This document shows, one piece after another, positions 55,764 to 64,000 of a DNA stretch of 64,000 bases (its first letter is position 1; each line of letters starts with the position of its first letter). The notes under the pieces were generated by a model, which did not search any database, was not told where the DNA came from, and was given only the letters and a program-made list of their open reading frames with translations. The translations under genes and the position numbers were made by a program. This DNA comes from Pseudomonas sp. AL03 (lineage in GTDB: Bacteria > Pseudomonadota > Gammaproteobacteria > Pseudomonadales > Pseudomonadaceae), in contig NZ_JASBRE010000004.1 of assembly GCF_029960815.1 (NCBI RefSeq), positions 220,691 through 284,690 on the forward strand, given 5' to 3'.

Positions 55764-56630
55764 TCAATCGTCCAGCGCTTTTACCGATTTAGGCGACAGC
55801 CGCAAGCTGCGAAGGCTGCGCTTGACGCTCTTGAGGTGATTGACCAGGCTCGGCCCGCGCGCCATGGCCACGCCCATCGCCAACACGTCGATCACCACCA
55901 GGTGAGCGATCCGCGAGGTCAGCGGCGTATAGATCTCGGTGTCTTCGTGCACATCGATCGCCAGGTTGACGGTCGATAGCTCAGCCAACGGCGTCTGGCT
56001 CGGGCACAAGGTGATCAGCGAAGCGCCGCTTTCACGCACCAGATTGGCGGTGATCAACAGGTCCTTGGAACGCCCGGACTGGGAAATACAGATCGCCACA
56101 TCGGTCGGTTTCAATGTGACCGCCGACATCGCCTGCATGTGCGGGTCGGAATACGCCGCCGCCGTCAGCAACAAACGGAAGAACTTGTGCTGGGCGTCTG
56201 CCGCCACTGCACCCGAAGCACCAAAGCCATAAAACTCGACCCGCTGGGCCTGCGACATGAGCGACACAGCGCGCTGCAACTCCACCGGATCGAGCTTCTC
56301 GCGAACCTCCATCAGGGTGTGCAGGGTGGTGTCGAAGATTTTCAGGCTGTAGTCAGCGACTGAATCGTCTTCATGAATCGCGAACTGCCCGAAGCTCGCG
56401 CCGGCAGCAAGACTCTGCGCCAGCTTCAGCTTCAAATCCTGGAAACCGGAACAACCGATGGCGCGGCAAAAGCGCACGATGGTCGGTTCGCTGATGCCCA
56501 CGTTGTGGGCCAGGTCGGCCATGGAGCTGTGCATCACCGCCGCAGGATCAAGCAGCACGTGGTCGGCGACCTTGAGCTCCGACTTGCGTAAGAGGTGGCG
56601 TGACTGGGCGATGTGTTGCAGCAGATTCAA
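55764..56630 (-). CDS. RpiR/MurR family regulator (HexR-like paralogue)
   Basis: Regulator of 288 aa with an N-terminal HTH_6 domain (about 1-77; MADLAHNVGISEPTIVRFCRAIG) and a C-terminal SIS sugar-phosphate-binding domain (about 125-255; VEFYGFGASGAVAADAQHKFFRL and CISQSGRSKDLL). It resembles HexR, regulator of glucose catabolism, but differs from the P. putida HexR sequence I recall and has no glycolytic genes around it. It sits where PA5438 does in P. aeruginosa. Effector and targets are not evident. Confidence 0.88.
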   Translation of the reverse strand: MNLLQHIAQSRHLLRKSELKVADHVLLDPAAVMHSSMADLAHNVGISEPTIVRFCRAIGCSGFQDLKLKLAQSLAAGASFGQFAIHEDDSVADYSLKIFDTTLHTLMEVREKLDPVELQRAVSLMSQAQRVEFYGFGASGAVAADAQHKFFRLLLTAAAYSDPHMQAMSAVTLKPTDVAICISQSGRSKDLLITANLVRESGASLITLCPSQTPLAELSTVNLAIDVHEDTEIYTPLTSRIAHLVVIDVLAMGVAMARGPSLVNHLKSVKRSLRSLRLSPKSVKALDD

Positions 56631-56765
56631 AGGGCTGGACTCTTTGTTATTGGCAGGTGCCGGGGATGTAGCGCGCTTGTAGTTATACTACAAGAATCGG
56701 CTTTTTGCCTGCTCAATGCGTAACTCGATGTCCCCATTTCACGCCACATGCGCTCCATGTAGCCC

Positions 56766-59639
56766 CTACAAGGGTTTCGCGTCCGCACGCAACAGCTCGG
56801 CCAGGCCATCGGCCTCGACCGGGCGGCTGATCAAATACCCCTGCACTTCATCGCAGTGCTCGGTTTTCAAAAACTCAAGCTGCTCCGGCCGCTCCACCCC
56901 TTCAGCCACTACTTTCAACGACAACCCGTGTGCCATGGCGATGATCGCCCGGGTGATCGCCGCGTCCTCGCTGCCCTCCCCCAGACCGCGGATAAACGCC
57001 TGATCGATCTTCACGTAATCCACCGGGATGCGCTTGAGGTAGCTCAGGGACGAATACCCGGTGCCAAAGTCATCAATCGCCAACTTGACCCCCAAATCCC
57101 GCAATTGCTGGAAGGTAGCGATAATGTGCTCGACGCTATCCAGCAACTGGCTTTCGGTGAGTTCCAGTTCGAGGTAGTGCGGCGCCAGGCCGGTTTCTTC
57201 CAGCACCTGGCGGACAAGGCTGACCAACTTGCCCTGACGCAGTTGATGCACCGACAGATTGACCGACACCCGAATCGGCGCAAGCCCCTGGCGCTGCCAC
57301 TCACAGGCTTGCCAGCAGGCCTGACGCAACACGAACTCGCCGATCGGACCGATCAACCCCGTTTCCTCGGCCAGGCCGATGAAGTCCCCCGGCGGCACCC
57401 GCCCCATGGTCGGGTGATCCCAGCGCACCAGCGCCTCGGCGGCATTCAGTCGACCCGTGGCGAGGCACAGTTTCGGTTGGTAAAACACCTTCAACTGCTT
57501 CTCTTCGATGGCTTTACGCAGCTGATTTTCCAGCTGCAAGCGCTCCAACGTACTGGCTTGCAGGCTGTCGGTGTAGAACTGGAAGTTATTTCCGCCCAGG
57601 TGCTTGGCGTGCTGCATGGCCATATTCGACTGACTGACCAGCGCGGAAATTTCTCGCGCGTTGTCTGGCAACAGGCTGATGCCCATGGATGCGCTGACCA
57701 CCAGTTCATGGCCATCGACAGTGATCGGCAAACGCAGCTTGGTCGACAGTCGGGTCGCTACCCGCGCCAGACTCGACAGGTTGCCGTAGGCATTGAACAA
57801 CACGGCAAATTCATCGCCGGATAAGCGAGCGATGGTGTCCGCCTCAGGTAACGCATTGACCAGCCGCCGGGCCATTTTCTGCAAGAGTTGGTCGGCGATT
57901 TCATGGCCAAGGCTGTCGTTGAGCAGCTTGAAACGATCCAGATTGATATGCAGCAACGCCAGATTGCGGTGGCCGCCCTGGCGCACCCGCTGATGGGCCT
58001 CGCTTAGCCGTTCGCGGAACAGTGAACGGTTAGCCAGACCCGTCAATTCGTCGTAATGAATCAGGTAACGCATGCGTTCTTCGGATTCGCGGCGAGCCGA
58101 TAGATCGGCGAAGAAGCCCACGATATGGCTCACATTTCCCCGAGCATCGCGCACAGCATTAAGTTGCAACCATTGCGGATACACCTCGCCATTCTTGCGG
58201 GTTTCTACCAGCTCGCCCTGCCAACTGCCGTGCTGCTCCAGCGCCTGATGAATCGCCGCGTAGTGCCGGCGGGCATCGCGACTGCATGGCAACTCAATCA
58301 CGTTGCGTCCGATCATGTCTTCAATGTCGTAGCCGGTGACTCGACTGAAGGCCTGATTGATCGCGATCAGCGCGTAATTCGGATCGAAAATCACAATGCC
58401 TTCGCTGGCGGCCTCGAACACCGTCGCGGCCAATTGCCGCTGCTCTTCCAGACCTTTGCTGACACTGATGTCGCGACGGGTGCCGACCATGCGGATCACT
58501 CGGCCATTTTCGCCGCGCTCAACGGCTCGTCCTCGGTCCTCAATCCAGACCCAATGGCCATCGCCGTGGCGCACGCGGTACTCGATTTGGTAATCCTCGC
58601 TGCGCCCCTTCAAATGCTCGACCAGCGCGCGCTTGAGCGACGGCAAGTCATCAGGGTGCAAGCGCGGCTTGAGGTGGCGGAGCATCGCCGTTACGAGTTC
58701 CGGTTCCAGGCCGAACAGCTCCTGAAGGTGGGTGTGATGGACTTCGTCGGTTTGCAGGTTCCAGTCCCACAAGCCCAACTCACTGGCCTTCAACGCCAGC
58801 GCCAGACGCGCTTCACTCTTGCTCAGGGCCTGGTTGGCGGCGTCCAGCTCCAGGCTGCGCTGGGCGACGCGGCTTTCCAGCTCGATCTGAATTTGCCGCA
58901 GTTCGTCTTCGGCACGACGGCGCTGGTCGATTTCCTTGGCCAGCTTGTGATTGAGCTGGTCACTGCAACGTTGGGCCTGCTGCAAGTGCTCGATCAATGC
59001 CTGATTCTGGAAGCGCCGCAACAGCCCGCTATCGATGAGCCGATTGACCTGCCAGGCGACCACACTTAGCGCGCCCAGTAAAATCAACCCGAACCAGCCC
59101 CATCCCTGACCTTGTTCATCGCCGCCCCAGAACAGATAGCCGATGGCCGGCAACAAACAGGGCAAGGTAAAGGACAGAAACGCCGGCAGGTTGACCGCGT
59201 AGGCAACGCTGGCCGAAAGCGCCGCTGCGCCGATCAGGCCGAACACCCAGGCTTGCTGCATGAAATTGTCGGCGGGTACCAGGGCAATGCCGGCGCCGGC
59301 CAGGGTCAGGCCGGTCATGGCCGACCCCAGCAAAAACATGCGGCGCCAGATCGGCTGGGCTTGGCGGTTGGGTATCGCCGAATCAAAGGCTGCGACTTGA
59401 ATCACCCGCAATGCCACCAGCGACAACAGCCACACCAGCCAGACGCTGACCAGGAAATAGCGCTGCGGACTCCAAAGCAAGCCAGCGCAGACCAGACCAT
59501 TGATCAACATGAATAACGTGGGCAGCAACGAGCCCTGATAAAGCAGACGCGTGCGTTCGACCGCCATTTCCATCGCGTACTGTTTGCGGATAACCCGGGG
59601 CTCCACAACGGGGCCCGACAGGTCGGTGCTGAGGGTCAT
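56766..59639 (-). CDS. Membrane PAS-GGDEF-EAL protein, likely c-di-GMP phosphodiesterase
   Basis: Protein of 957 aa from MTLSTDLSGPV. A five- to six-helix membrane region (about 35-205) leads to a coiled-coil linker (about 215-290) and two PAS/PAC units (about 290-545). A GGDEF domain follows whose motif reads LSGDEFAVL, with Ser for the first Gly. The EAL domain has EALVRWDHP, ELTESQLL, IDDFGTGYSSL, KIDQAFI and EGVERPEQ, so its catalytic residues look intact. The frame continues upstream under the uvrD gene, but the ATG at 59639 precedes the membrane region. An ATG at 59672 is possible. Confidence 0.9.
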   Translation of the reverse strand: MTLSTDLSGPVVEPRVIRKQYAMEMAVERTRLLYQGSLLPTLFMLINGLVCAGLLWSPQRYFLVSVWLVWLLSLVALRVIQVAAFDSAIPNRQAQPIWRRMFLLGSAMTGLTLAGAGIALVPADNFMQQAWVFGLIGAAALSASVAYAVNLPAFLSFTLPCLLPAIGYLFWGGDEQGQGWGWFGLILLGALSVVAWQVNRLIDSGLLRRFQNQALIEHLQQAQRCSDQLNHKLAKEIDQRRRAEDELRQIQIELESRVAQRSLELDAANQALSKSEARLALALKASELGLWDWNLQTDEVHHTHLQELFGLEPELVTAMLRHLKPRLHPDDLPSLKRALVEHLKGRSEDYQIEYRVRHGDGHWVWIEDRGRAVERGENGRVIRMVGTRRDISVSKGLEEQRQLAATVFEAASEGIVIFDPNYALIAINQAFSRVTGYDIEDMIGRNVIELPCSRDARRHYAAIHQALEQHGSWQGELVETRKNGEVYPQWLQLNAVRDARGNVSHIVGFFADLSARRESEERMRYLIHYDELTGLANRSLFRERLSEAHQRVRQGGHRNLALLHINLDRFKLLNDSLGHEIADQLLQKMARRLVNALPEADTIARLSGDEFAVLFNAYGNLSSLARVATRLSTKLRLPITVDGHELVVSASMGISLLPDNAREISALVSQSNMAMQHAKHLGGNNFQFYTDSLQASTLERLQLENQLRKAIEEKQLKVFYQPKLCLATGRLNAAEALVRWDHPTMGRVPPGDFIGLAEETGLIGPIGEFVLRQACWQACEWQRQGLAPIRVSVNLSVHQLRQGKLVSLVRQVLEETGLAPHYLELELTESQLLDSVEHIIATFQQLRDLGVKLAIDDFGTGYSSLSYLKRIPVDYVKIDQAFIRGLGEGSEDAAITRAIIAMAHGLSLKVVAEGVERPEQLEFLKTEHCDEVQGYLISRPVEADGLAELLRADAKPL

Positions 59640-59897
59640 AGGCAATGTTCTTGTTCTTATAATGATGAGCATGAGCCCGAAACGTCGACGGAGCATACAC
59701 AAGCAAATGCTCGGACCAAACTGCCCGAGATCATAAAAACGACAAAAACTGCCCCCCTCCTTAGCCGCTGAAAAGGCTTGGAGCGAGCCCCGCCAACGCC
59801 TGCAGCCAGTGACCGACCGGTCGTCATCCGTGCTTCTTTCATCGGCTAATGCAAAGCTCGGTTTGCCCGGTGTGACGGCGCACCCTAGAATGCCCCG

Positions 59898-62081
59898 ATG
59901 CGCGATGATCTCTCCCTTCTGCTGAACTCCCTCAACGATGCCCAACGCCAGGCCGTAGCTGCCTCCGTGGGTCGTCAGTTGGTCCTGGCCGGTGCTGGTT
60001 CCGGTAAAACCCGAGTGCTGGTGCACCGTATCGCCTGGTTGATCCAGGTCGAAAACGCCTCGCCCCACTCGATCCTGTCGGTGACCTTCACCAATAAGGC
60101 CGCTGCCGAGATGCGTCATCGCATCGAGCAGCTGATGGGTATCAACCCGGCCGGCATGTGGGTCGGTACCTTCCACGGCCTGGCGCACCGCTTGTTGCGG
60201 GCGCACTGGCAGGAAGCCGGCCTGAGCCAGACTTTCCAGATTCTCGACAGCGACGACCAGCAACGGCTGGTCAAGCGGGTGATCCGCGAGCTGGGTCTGG
60301 ATGAACAACGCTGGCCGGCCCGTCAGGCCCAGTGGTTCATCAACGGGCAGAAAGACGAAGGTCTGCGTCCGCAGCACATTCAAGCCAGCGGCGACCTGTT
60401 TTTGGCGACCATGCGCAGCATTTATGAAGCCTATGAGGCCGCGTGCCTGCGCGCCGGCGTGATTGACTTCTCCGAACTGCTGCTGCGCGCCCTCGATCTG
60501 TGGCGCGATCATCCGGGTCTGCTGGCGCACTATCAAAAGCGCTTCCGGCACATTCTGGTGGACGAGTTCCAGGACACCAACGCCGTGCAGTACGCCTGGT
60601 TGCGTTTGCTGGCCAAGGGCGGCGACAGCTTGATGGTGGTCGGCGACGACGACCAGTCGATTTACGGCTGGCGTGGCGCGAAAATCGAGAACATCTATCA
60701 GTACTCCGACGACTTCCCGGACGCCGAAACCATTCGTCTGGAGCAGAACTACCGCTCCACCGCCGGGATTCTCAAGGCCGCCAACGCCCTGATCGCCAAC
60801 AACACCGGACGCATGGGCAAAGAGCTGTGGACCGACGGCGGCGAAGGCGAAGCGATCAACCTGTACGCCGCATTCAACGAGCACGATGAAGCACGCTACG
60901 TGGTGGAAACCATCGAAAGTGCGCTGAAAACCGGCTTGGCCCGCAGCGATATTGCGATTTTGTACCGCTCCAACGCCCAATCGCGCGTTTTGGAAGAAGC
61001 CTTGCTACGCGAGCGCATTCCGTACCGAATCTATGGCGGCCAGCGCTTCTTCGAGCGGGCAGAAATCAAGAACGCCATGGCTTACCTGCGTTTGCTCGAA
61101 GGTCGTGGCAACGATGCAGCGCTGGAGCGGGTGATCAACGTTCCGGCCCGTGGTATCGGTGAGAAAACCGTCGAAGCGATTCGCGACCATGCCCGTCACA
61201 GCGATGTGTCGATGTGGGAAGCCATGCACCTGCTGGTCGCCAATAAAGGCCTGACCGGTCGCGCCGCTGGCGCACTCGGGGCATTTATCGAGCTGATCGA
61301 GAACCTCGCCGCCAAGTGCATGGAAATGCCGCTGCACCTGATGACCCAGACCGTCATCGAGCAATCCGGGCTGATTGCCTATCACGAAGCGGAAAAAGGC
61401 GAGAAAGGCCAGGCCCGGGTAGAAAACCTTGAGGAACTGGTCAGCGCTGCGCGCAATTTCGAAAATGCTGAAGAAGACGAAGATCTGACGCCATTGGCGG
61501 CGTTCCTCGGTCACGCGTCGCTGGAGGCCGGGGATACTCAGGCCGACGAGCACGAAGACAGCATTCAGTTAATGACCCTGCACAGTGCCAAGGGCCTGGA
61601 ATTCCCTTACGTGTTCCTGGTGGGCATGGAAGAAGGCCTGTTCCCGCACAAGATGAGCCTGGAAGAACCTGGCCGCCTTGAAGAGGAACGCCGTCTGGCC
61701 TACGTCGGCATCACCCGGGCCATGCAGAACCTGGTGATGACCTATGCTGAAACCCGACGCCTGTACGGCAGCGAGACCTACAACAAGGTGTCGCGTTTCG
61801 TACGTGAAGTACCGAAAGGCCTGATCCAGGAAGTGCGGCTGTCCAACAGCGTCAGCCGTCCGTTCGGCGGCGGCCAGCAGCAGAGCTCCAGCAGCCTGTT
61901 TGGCGGTAGCGAGATCCCGGATACCGGATTCAGCCTCGGCCAAGCGGTACGGCATTCGGTGTTCGGCGATGGCGTGATCCTGAACTTCGAAGGTGCCGGT
62001 GCACAGGCCCGGGTCCAAGTGAACTTCGGTGAAGGCAGCAAGTGGCTGATGCTGGGATACGCGAAGCTGGAAGCGATCTAA
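59898..62081 (+). CDS. uvrD: DNA helicase II
   Basis: Superfamily 1A 3'-5' helicase for nucleotide excision and mismatch repair. It is 727 aa from MRDDLSLLLNSLNDAQ. Walker A GAGSGKT is at 32-38, with TFTNKAAAEMRHR (Ia), VDEFQDTNAVQYAWL (II), GDDDQSIYGWRGA (III), EQNYRS (IV), TLHSAKGLEFP (V) and VGITRAM (VI). The C-terminal region ends with a Tudor-like segment (VRHSVFGDGVILNFEG). It is divergent from the EAL gene, 258 bp away. The neighbour order matches PA5442-PA5443 (recalled). Confidence 0.98.
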   Translation: MRDDLSLLLNSLNDAQRQAVAASVGRQLVLAGAGSGKTRVLVHRIAWLIQVENASPHSILSVTFTNKAAAEMRHRIEQLMGINPAGMWVGTFHGLAHRLLRAHWQEAGLSQTFQILDSDDQQRLVKRVIRELGLDEQRWPARQAQWFINGQKDEGLRPQHIQASGDLFLATMRSIYEAYEAACLRAGVIDFSELLLRALDLWRDHPGLLAHYQKRFRHILVDEFQDTNAVQYAWLRLLAKGGDSLMVVGDDDQSIYGWRGAKIENIYQYSDDFPDAETIRLEQNYRSTAGILKAANALIANNTGRMGKELWTDGGEGEAINLYAAFNEHDEARYVVETIESALKTGLARSDIAILYRSNAQSRVLEEALLRERIPYRIYGGQRFFERAEIKNAMAYLRLLEGRGNDAALERVINVPARGIGEKTVEAIRDHARHSDVSMWEAMHLLVANKGLTGRAAGALGAFIELIENLAAKCMEMPLHLMTQTVIEQSGLIAYHEAEKGEKGQARVENLEELVSAARNFENAEEDEDLTPLAAFLGHASLEAGDTQADEHEDSIQLMTLHSAKGLEFPYVFLVGMEEGLFPHKMSLEEPGRLEEERRLAYVGITRAMQNLVMTYAETRRLYGSETYNKVSRFVREVPKGLIQEVRLSNSVSRPFGGGQQQSSSSLFGGSEIPDTGFSLGQAVRHSVFGDGVILNFEGAGAQARVQVNFGEGSKWLMLGYAKLEAI

Positions 62082-62098
62082 AGCCCGCCAGAGGGCTT
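62081..62098 (+). terminator. Short hairpin at the uvrD stop
   Basis: AAGCCC and GGGCTT flank a 6-base loop directly at the stop codon. No T-run follows, so termination is uncertain. Confidence 0.4.
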
Positions 62099-62100
62099 AT

Positions 62101-62200
62101 GTGGGAGCGGGCTTGCTCGCGAAGAACGATAACGCGGTGTTTCTGACAAACCGCGGTGCGGCCTTCGTCGGAACGCCGCCCGGAGCCGGCTCGCTCCCAC
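62101..62200. repeat. REP doublet (REPIN-like) after uvrD
   Basis: GTGGGAGCGGGCTTGCTCGCGA at the left and its inverted counterpart GAGCCGGCTCGCTCCCAC at the right frame a core of about 60 bp. The 315-bp gap between uvrD and the Tim44 gene otherwise holds only the latter's promoter region. Confidence 0.8.
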
Positions 62201-62396
62201 AAGGTTTATCCGACCGGACACCCTTCCTACAGAACTTATCCACTCGTCCTACAGACCAAAGTTAACAGGCCTTATTGCGCTGACTGAAGCTGAACGCAAC
62301 CTGTCAGGCAAAAGCCCGAAACACTCTGCCGCTAGCCAGTAACACTTCAGCTGTGCAACATGGCGCGCGTGCCTTCCACAAATGGGAATTCCCTTT

Positions 62397-63269
62397 ATGA
62401 AACGTTTTCTTAGCATCGCCATGGCGTTGTGCATTGGCCTGACGATGAGCCTCGACGCCAATGCCGCCAAGCGCTTTGGTGGCGGCAAGAGCTCCGGCGC
62501 TGCGCCGACTCACCAGACCAGCCAAATGGCGCCTTCTACTGCCGCCGGTGGCGCTGCTGCTACTGCCGGCGCGGCCGGTGCCGCTGGCGCTGCCGCCAAG
62601 GCCGGCGGTGCTTCGCGCTGGCTCGGCCCTCTGGCCGGTATCGCTGCCGGTGGCCTGCTGGCCTCCATGTTCATGGGCGGCGGCTTCCAGGGCATGCAGA
62701 TCTTTGACATCCTGATCATGGCGGTCATCGCCTTCCTGGTCTTCCGCTTCATTGCCGCTCGTCGCCGCAAGCAGCAAGAGCACCTGGCTCCAGCTGGCGC
62801 ACCAATGCAGCGTGAAGTGTTGGAACAGAAGCCTGCAAGCGGTTCGATCTTCGGCGGCTCGGCAGCACCGGCTGCCGCTCGTCCGGTGATCAATGCTCCG
62901 GCCTGGTTCAATGAAAAGAGTTTCATTGAAGCGGCCCGCAACCACTTCCAGTCCCTGCAACAGCACTGGGACGCCAACGAAATGGACAAGATCTCCGAGT
63001 TCGTGACCCCACAGCTGCTGGAGTTCCTCAAGCGCGAACGTGCCGACCTGGGTGAAGGTTTCCAGTCCACCTACATTGATAACCTCAATGTACAACTGGA
63101 CGGCGTGGATGATCGCGCCGACAAGACCATTGCCACCCTGACCTTCAGCGGTGTGTCGAAGACCTCGCGCTTTGACCAGGGCGAAGTGTTCAGCGAAAGC
63201 TGGAACATGGAACGTCCGCAGGGCGAGAACCAGCCTTGGCTGGTCGCCGGTATCCGCCAGAACGGCTGA
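62397..63269 (+). CDS. Tim44-domain membrane protein
   Basis: Protein of 290 aa with a signal or anchor sequence (MKRFLSIAMALCIGLTMSLDANA) and an Ala/Gly-rich spacer (about 40-75). A second hydrophobic segment covers about 80-120 (MFMGGGFQGMQIFDILIMAVIAFLVFRF), and a C-terminal Tim44-like domain (about 165-290) begins WFNEKSFIEAARNHFQSLQQHWD. The Tim44 fold in bacteria is of uncertain role, possibly membrane binding. An ATG 15 bases upstream (62382) is an alternative start. A strong terminator follows. It corresponds to PA5444 in context (recalled). Confidence 0.88.
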   Translation: MKRFLSIAMALCIGLTMSLDANAAKRFGGGKSSGAAPTHQTSQMAPSTAAGGAAATAGAAGAAGAAAKAGGASRWLGPLAGIAAGGLLASMFMGGGFQGMQIFDILIMAVIAFLVFRFIAARRRKQQEHLAPAGAPMQREVLEQKPASGSIFGGSAAPAAARPVINAPAWFNEKSFIEAARNHFQSLQQHWDANEMDKISEFVTPQLLEFLKRERADLGEGFQSTYIDNLNVQLDGVDDRADKTIATLTFSGVSKTSRFDQGEVFSESWNMERPQGENQPWLVAGIRQNG

Positions 63270-63296
63270 TCCCTCCTGCGTTAAGCATGCTGTAAT

Positions 63297-63327
63297 GAAA
63301 ACCCCGGCCTTTGCCGGGGTTTTCTAT
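63297..63327 (+). terminator. Rho-independent terminator after the Tim44 gene
   Basis: AAAACCCCGGC and GCCGGGGTTTT pair around a CTTT loop and run into TTTTCTATTT. Confidence 0.93.
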
Positions 63328-63405
63328 TTCGCGGTTGCATCTATAGCGAGCTACTGTATAAACCGCCCCAACTAAACCGCGCCATCAAGCAAGAGGATCC
63401 CGGAC

Positions 63406-63813
63406 GTGGAAGAAATCATCGAACAACTGCGTGAAGCCAACGAACCGGTACCGGTCCCCTTGGAGTTGCCCGACGAAGATCAATTGGTGGAAATCGAAGA
63501 ACAGCTGTTCATCGATATTCCGTTTGTCTTCAGAGAGTTTTTGCTGACCGTCAGCGACGTCGTCTACGGCAGCCTGGAACCGGTGACTGTTACCGACCCG
63601 CAATCCCACACTTACCTGCCGGACGTTGCCGCCAACGCCTGGGATGCGGGCGTTGATCGCAGCATGATTCCGATCTGCCAGGACGGTGACAACTACTACC
63701 TGGTCGAAGAAGACGGCACCGTGGTGTTGTGGTTGGCCGAAGAAGAGCTGATCGCCGAAGAAACCTGGGAATCGGTTTGGCACTGGGCGCGGGACGTCTG
63801 GCTGGAAAGCTGA
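63406..63813 (+). CDS. SMI1/KNR4 (SUKH) family protein
   Basis: Acidic cytoplasmic protein of 135 aa. The pattern LPDEDQLVEIEEQLFIDIPFVFREFLL near the start and MIPICQDGDNYYLVEEDGTVVLW in the second half fit the SMI1/KNR4 fold. Members often serve as immunity proteins in contact-dependent toxin systems, but single housekeeping copies like this also exist and no toxin gene is beside it here. The start is a GTG at 63406 behind AAGAGGA. Confidence 0.8.
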   Translation: MEEIIEQLREANEPVPVPLELPDEDQLVEIEEQLFIDIPFVFREFLLTVSDVVYGSLEPVTVTDPQSHTYLPDVAANAWDAGVDRSMIPICQDGDNYYLVEEDGTVVLWLAEEELIAEETWESVWHWARDVWLES

Positions 63814-63828
63814 ACAAGGGCGACTTTG

Positions 63829-63957
63829 TAGCAGCTGGCGTAGCCTGCGTCCGGCTGCGCAGCAGTCGCAAAATAAAGCAATGAAGTGTTTCAGGCTAAC
63901 TGAGTCGTCAGGGTTTACGACTGCTGCGCAGCCGGACGCAGGCTGCGCCAGCTGCTA
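63829..63957. repeat. 40-bp inverted repeat (REPIN-like)
   Basis: Arms at 63829-63868 and 63918-63957 are complementary at 39 of 40 positions around a 49-bp spacer. The arms start TAGCAGCTGGCG and end GCAGCAGTCG and belong to a different sequence class from the TAGGAGCGAG REPs elsewhere in the window. Nothing else is seen up to the window edge. Confidence 0.88.
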
Positions 63958-64000
63958 TGTATGGACTCGCCCCCACTGTCTACCCGCTTTTGAAAAACCG

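Noticed and set aside
59640..60980. Upstream extension of the EAL protein frame to 1,404 codons
   Set aside because: The extra part lies opposite uvrD, and the protein has a good membrane-domain start at 59639.

Overview
This is a GC-rich chromosomal window from a Pseudomonas of the fluorescens lineage. Three things point there: the gene order follows the P. aeruginosa PA5349-PA5371 and PA5425-PA5444 neighbourhoods as I remember them, the intergenic spaces carry typical Pseudomonas REP repeats, and the PstA and PstC permeases have the long form seen in pseudomonads. I recognised no tRNA, rRNA or CRISPR array.

Region 1 (1-16.1 kb) is core: rubredoxin reductase (cut by the window edge) and rubredoxin, ubiC-ubiA for ubiquinone, a COG4315 secreted protein, the phosphate sensor pair phoB-phoR, a CNNM/CorC-type membrane protein, an M23 peptidase, a response regulator, then phoU-pstB-pstA-pstC and a separately promoted pstS. 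Pho-box-like 7-4-7 repeats lie before phoB, pstC and pstS, which makes this one phosphate-starvation regulon.

Region 2 (16.2-24.5 kb) has an accessory XRE-ImmA/IrrE plus PIN pair, with the PIN gene frameshifted. It continues with an MFS transporter, a YciA-like thioesterase, a sugar-phosphate mutarotase, a DUF3299 protein, a GlsB-like protein and purE-purK. It ends with an AT-rich patch encoding a secreted HExxH protein.

Region 3 (24.5-33.6 kb) is nitrogen and polyamine catabolism. A LysR gene is divergent from aspA, followed by an AGCS amino acid:cation symporter and L-asparaginase. Then come an AraC regulator, an acetylpolyamine amidohydrolase and a PotF-like binding protein.

Region 4 (33.7-51 kb) is accessory. 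Two tandem giant paralogues of about 1,520-1,530 aa match the Pseudomonas 'dermonecrotic toxin domain' (DUF6543) type. Next is a 1,345-bp element with 23-bp repeat arrays at both ends and a 5-bp target duplication. It has no transposase but carries an exported truncated haemoglobin. A MocR regulator whose linker DNA holds a row of DnaA-box-like 12-mers is divergent from paiB and two GNAT acetyltransferase genes. The wreck of an amino-acid ABC transporter and an autotransporter complete the region.

Region 5 (51-64 kb) is core again: two-subunit pyruvate carboxylase with its LysR neighbour, a small PA3496-like gene overlapping that LysR, an RpiR regulator, a PAS-GGDEF-EAL protein, uvrD, a Tim44-domain protein and a SMI1/KNR4 protein. 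A near-perfect 40-bp inverted repeat lies at the right edge.

The strongest candidates for something new are the transposase-less cassette with its globin passenger (43077-44421), the tandem giant pair, the DnaA-box row (45576-45678) and the XRE-ImmA/PIN pair.
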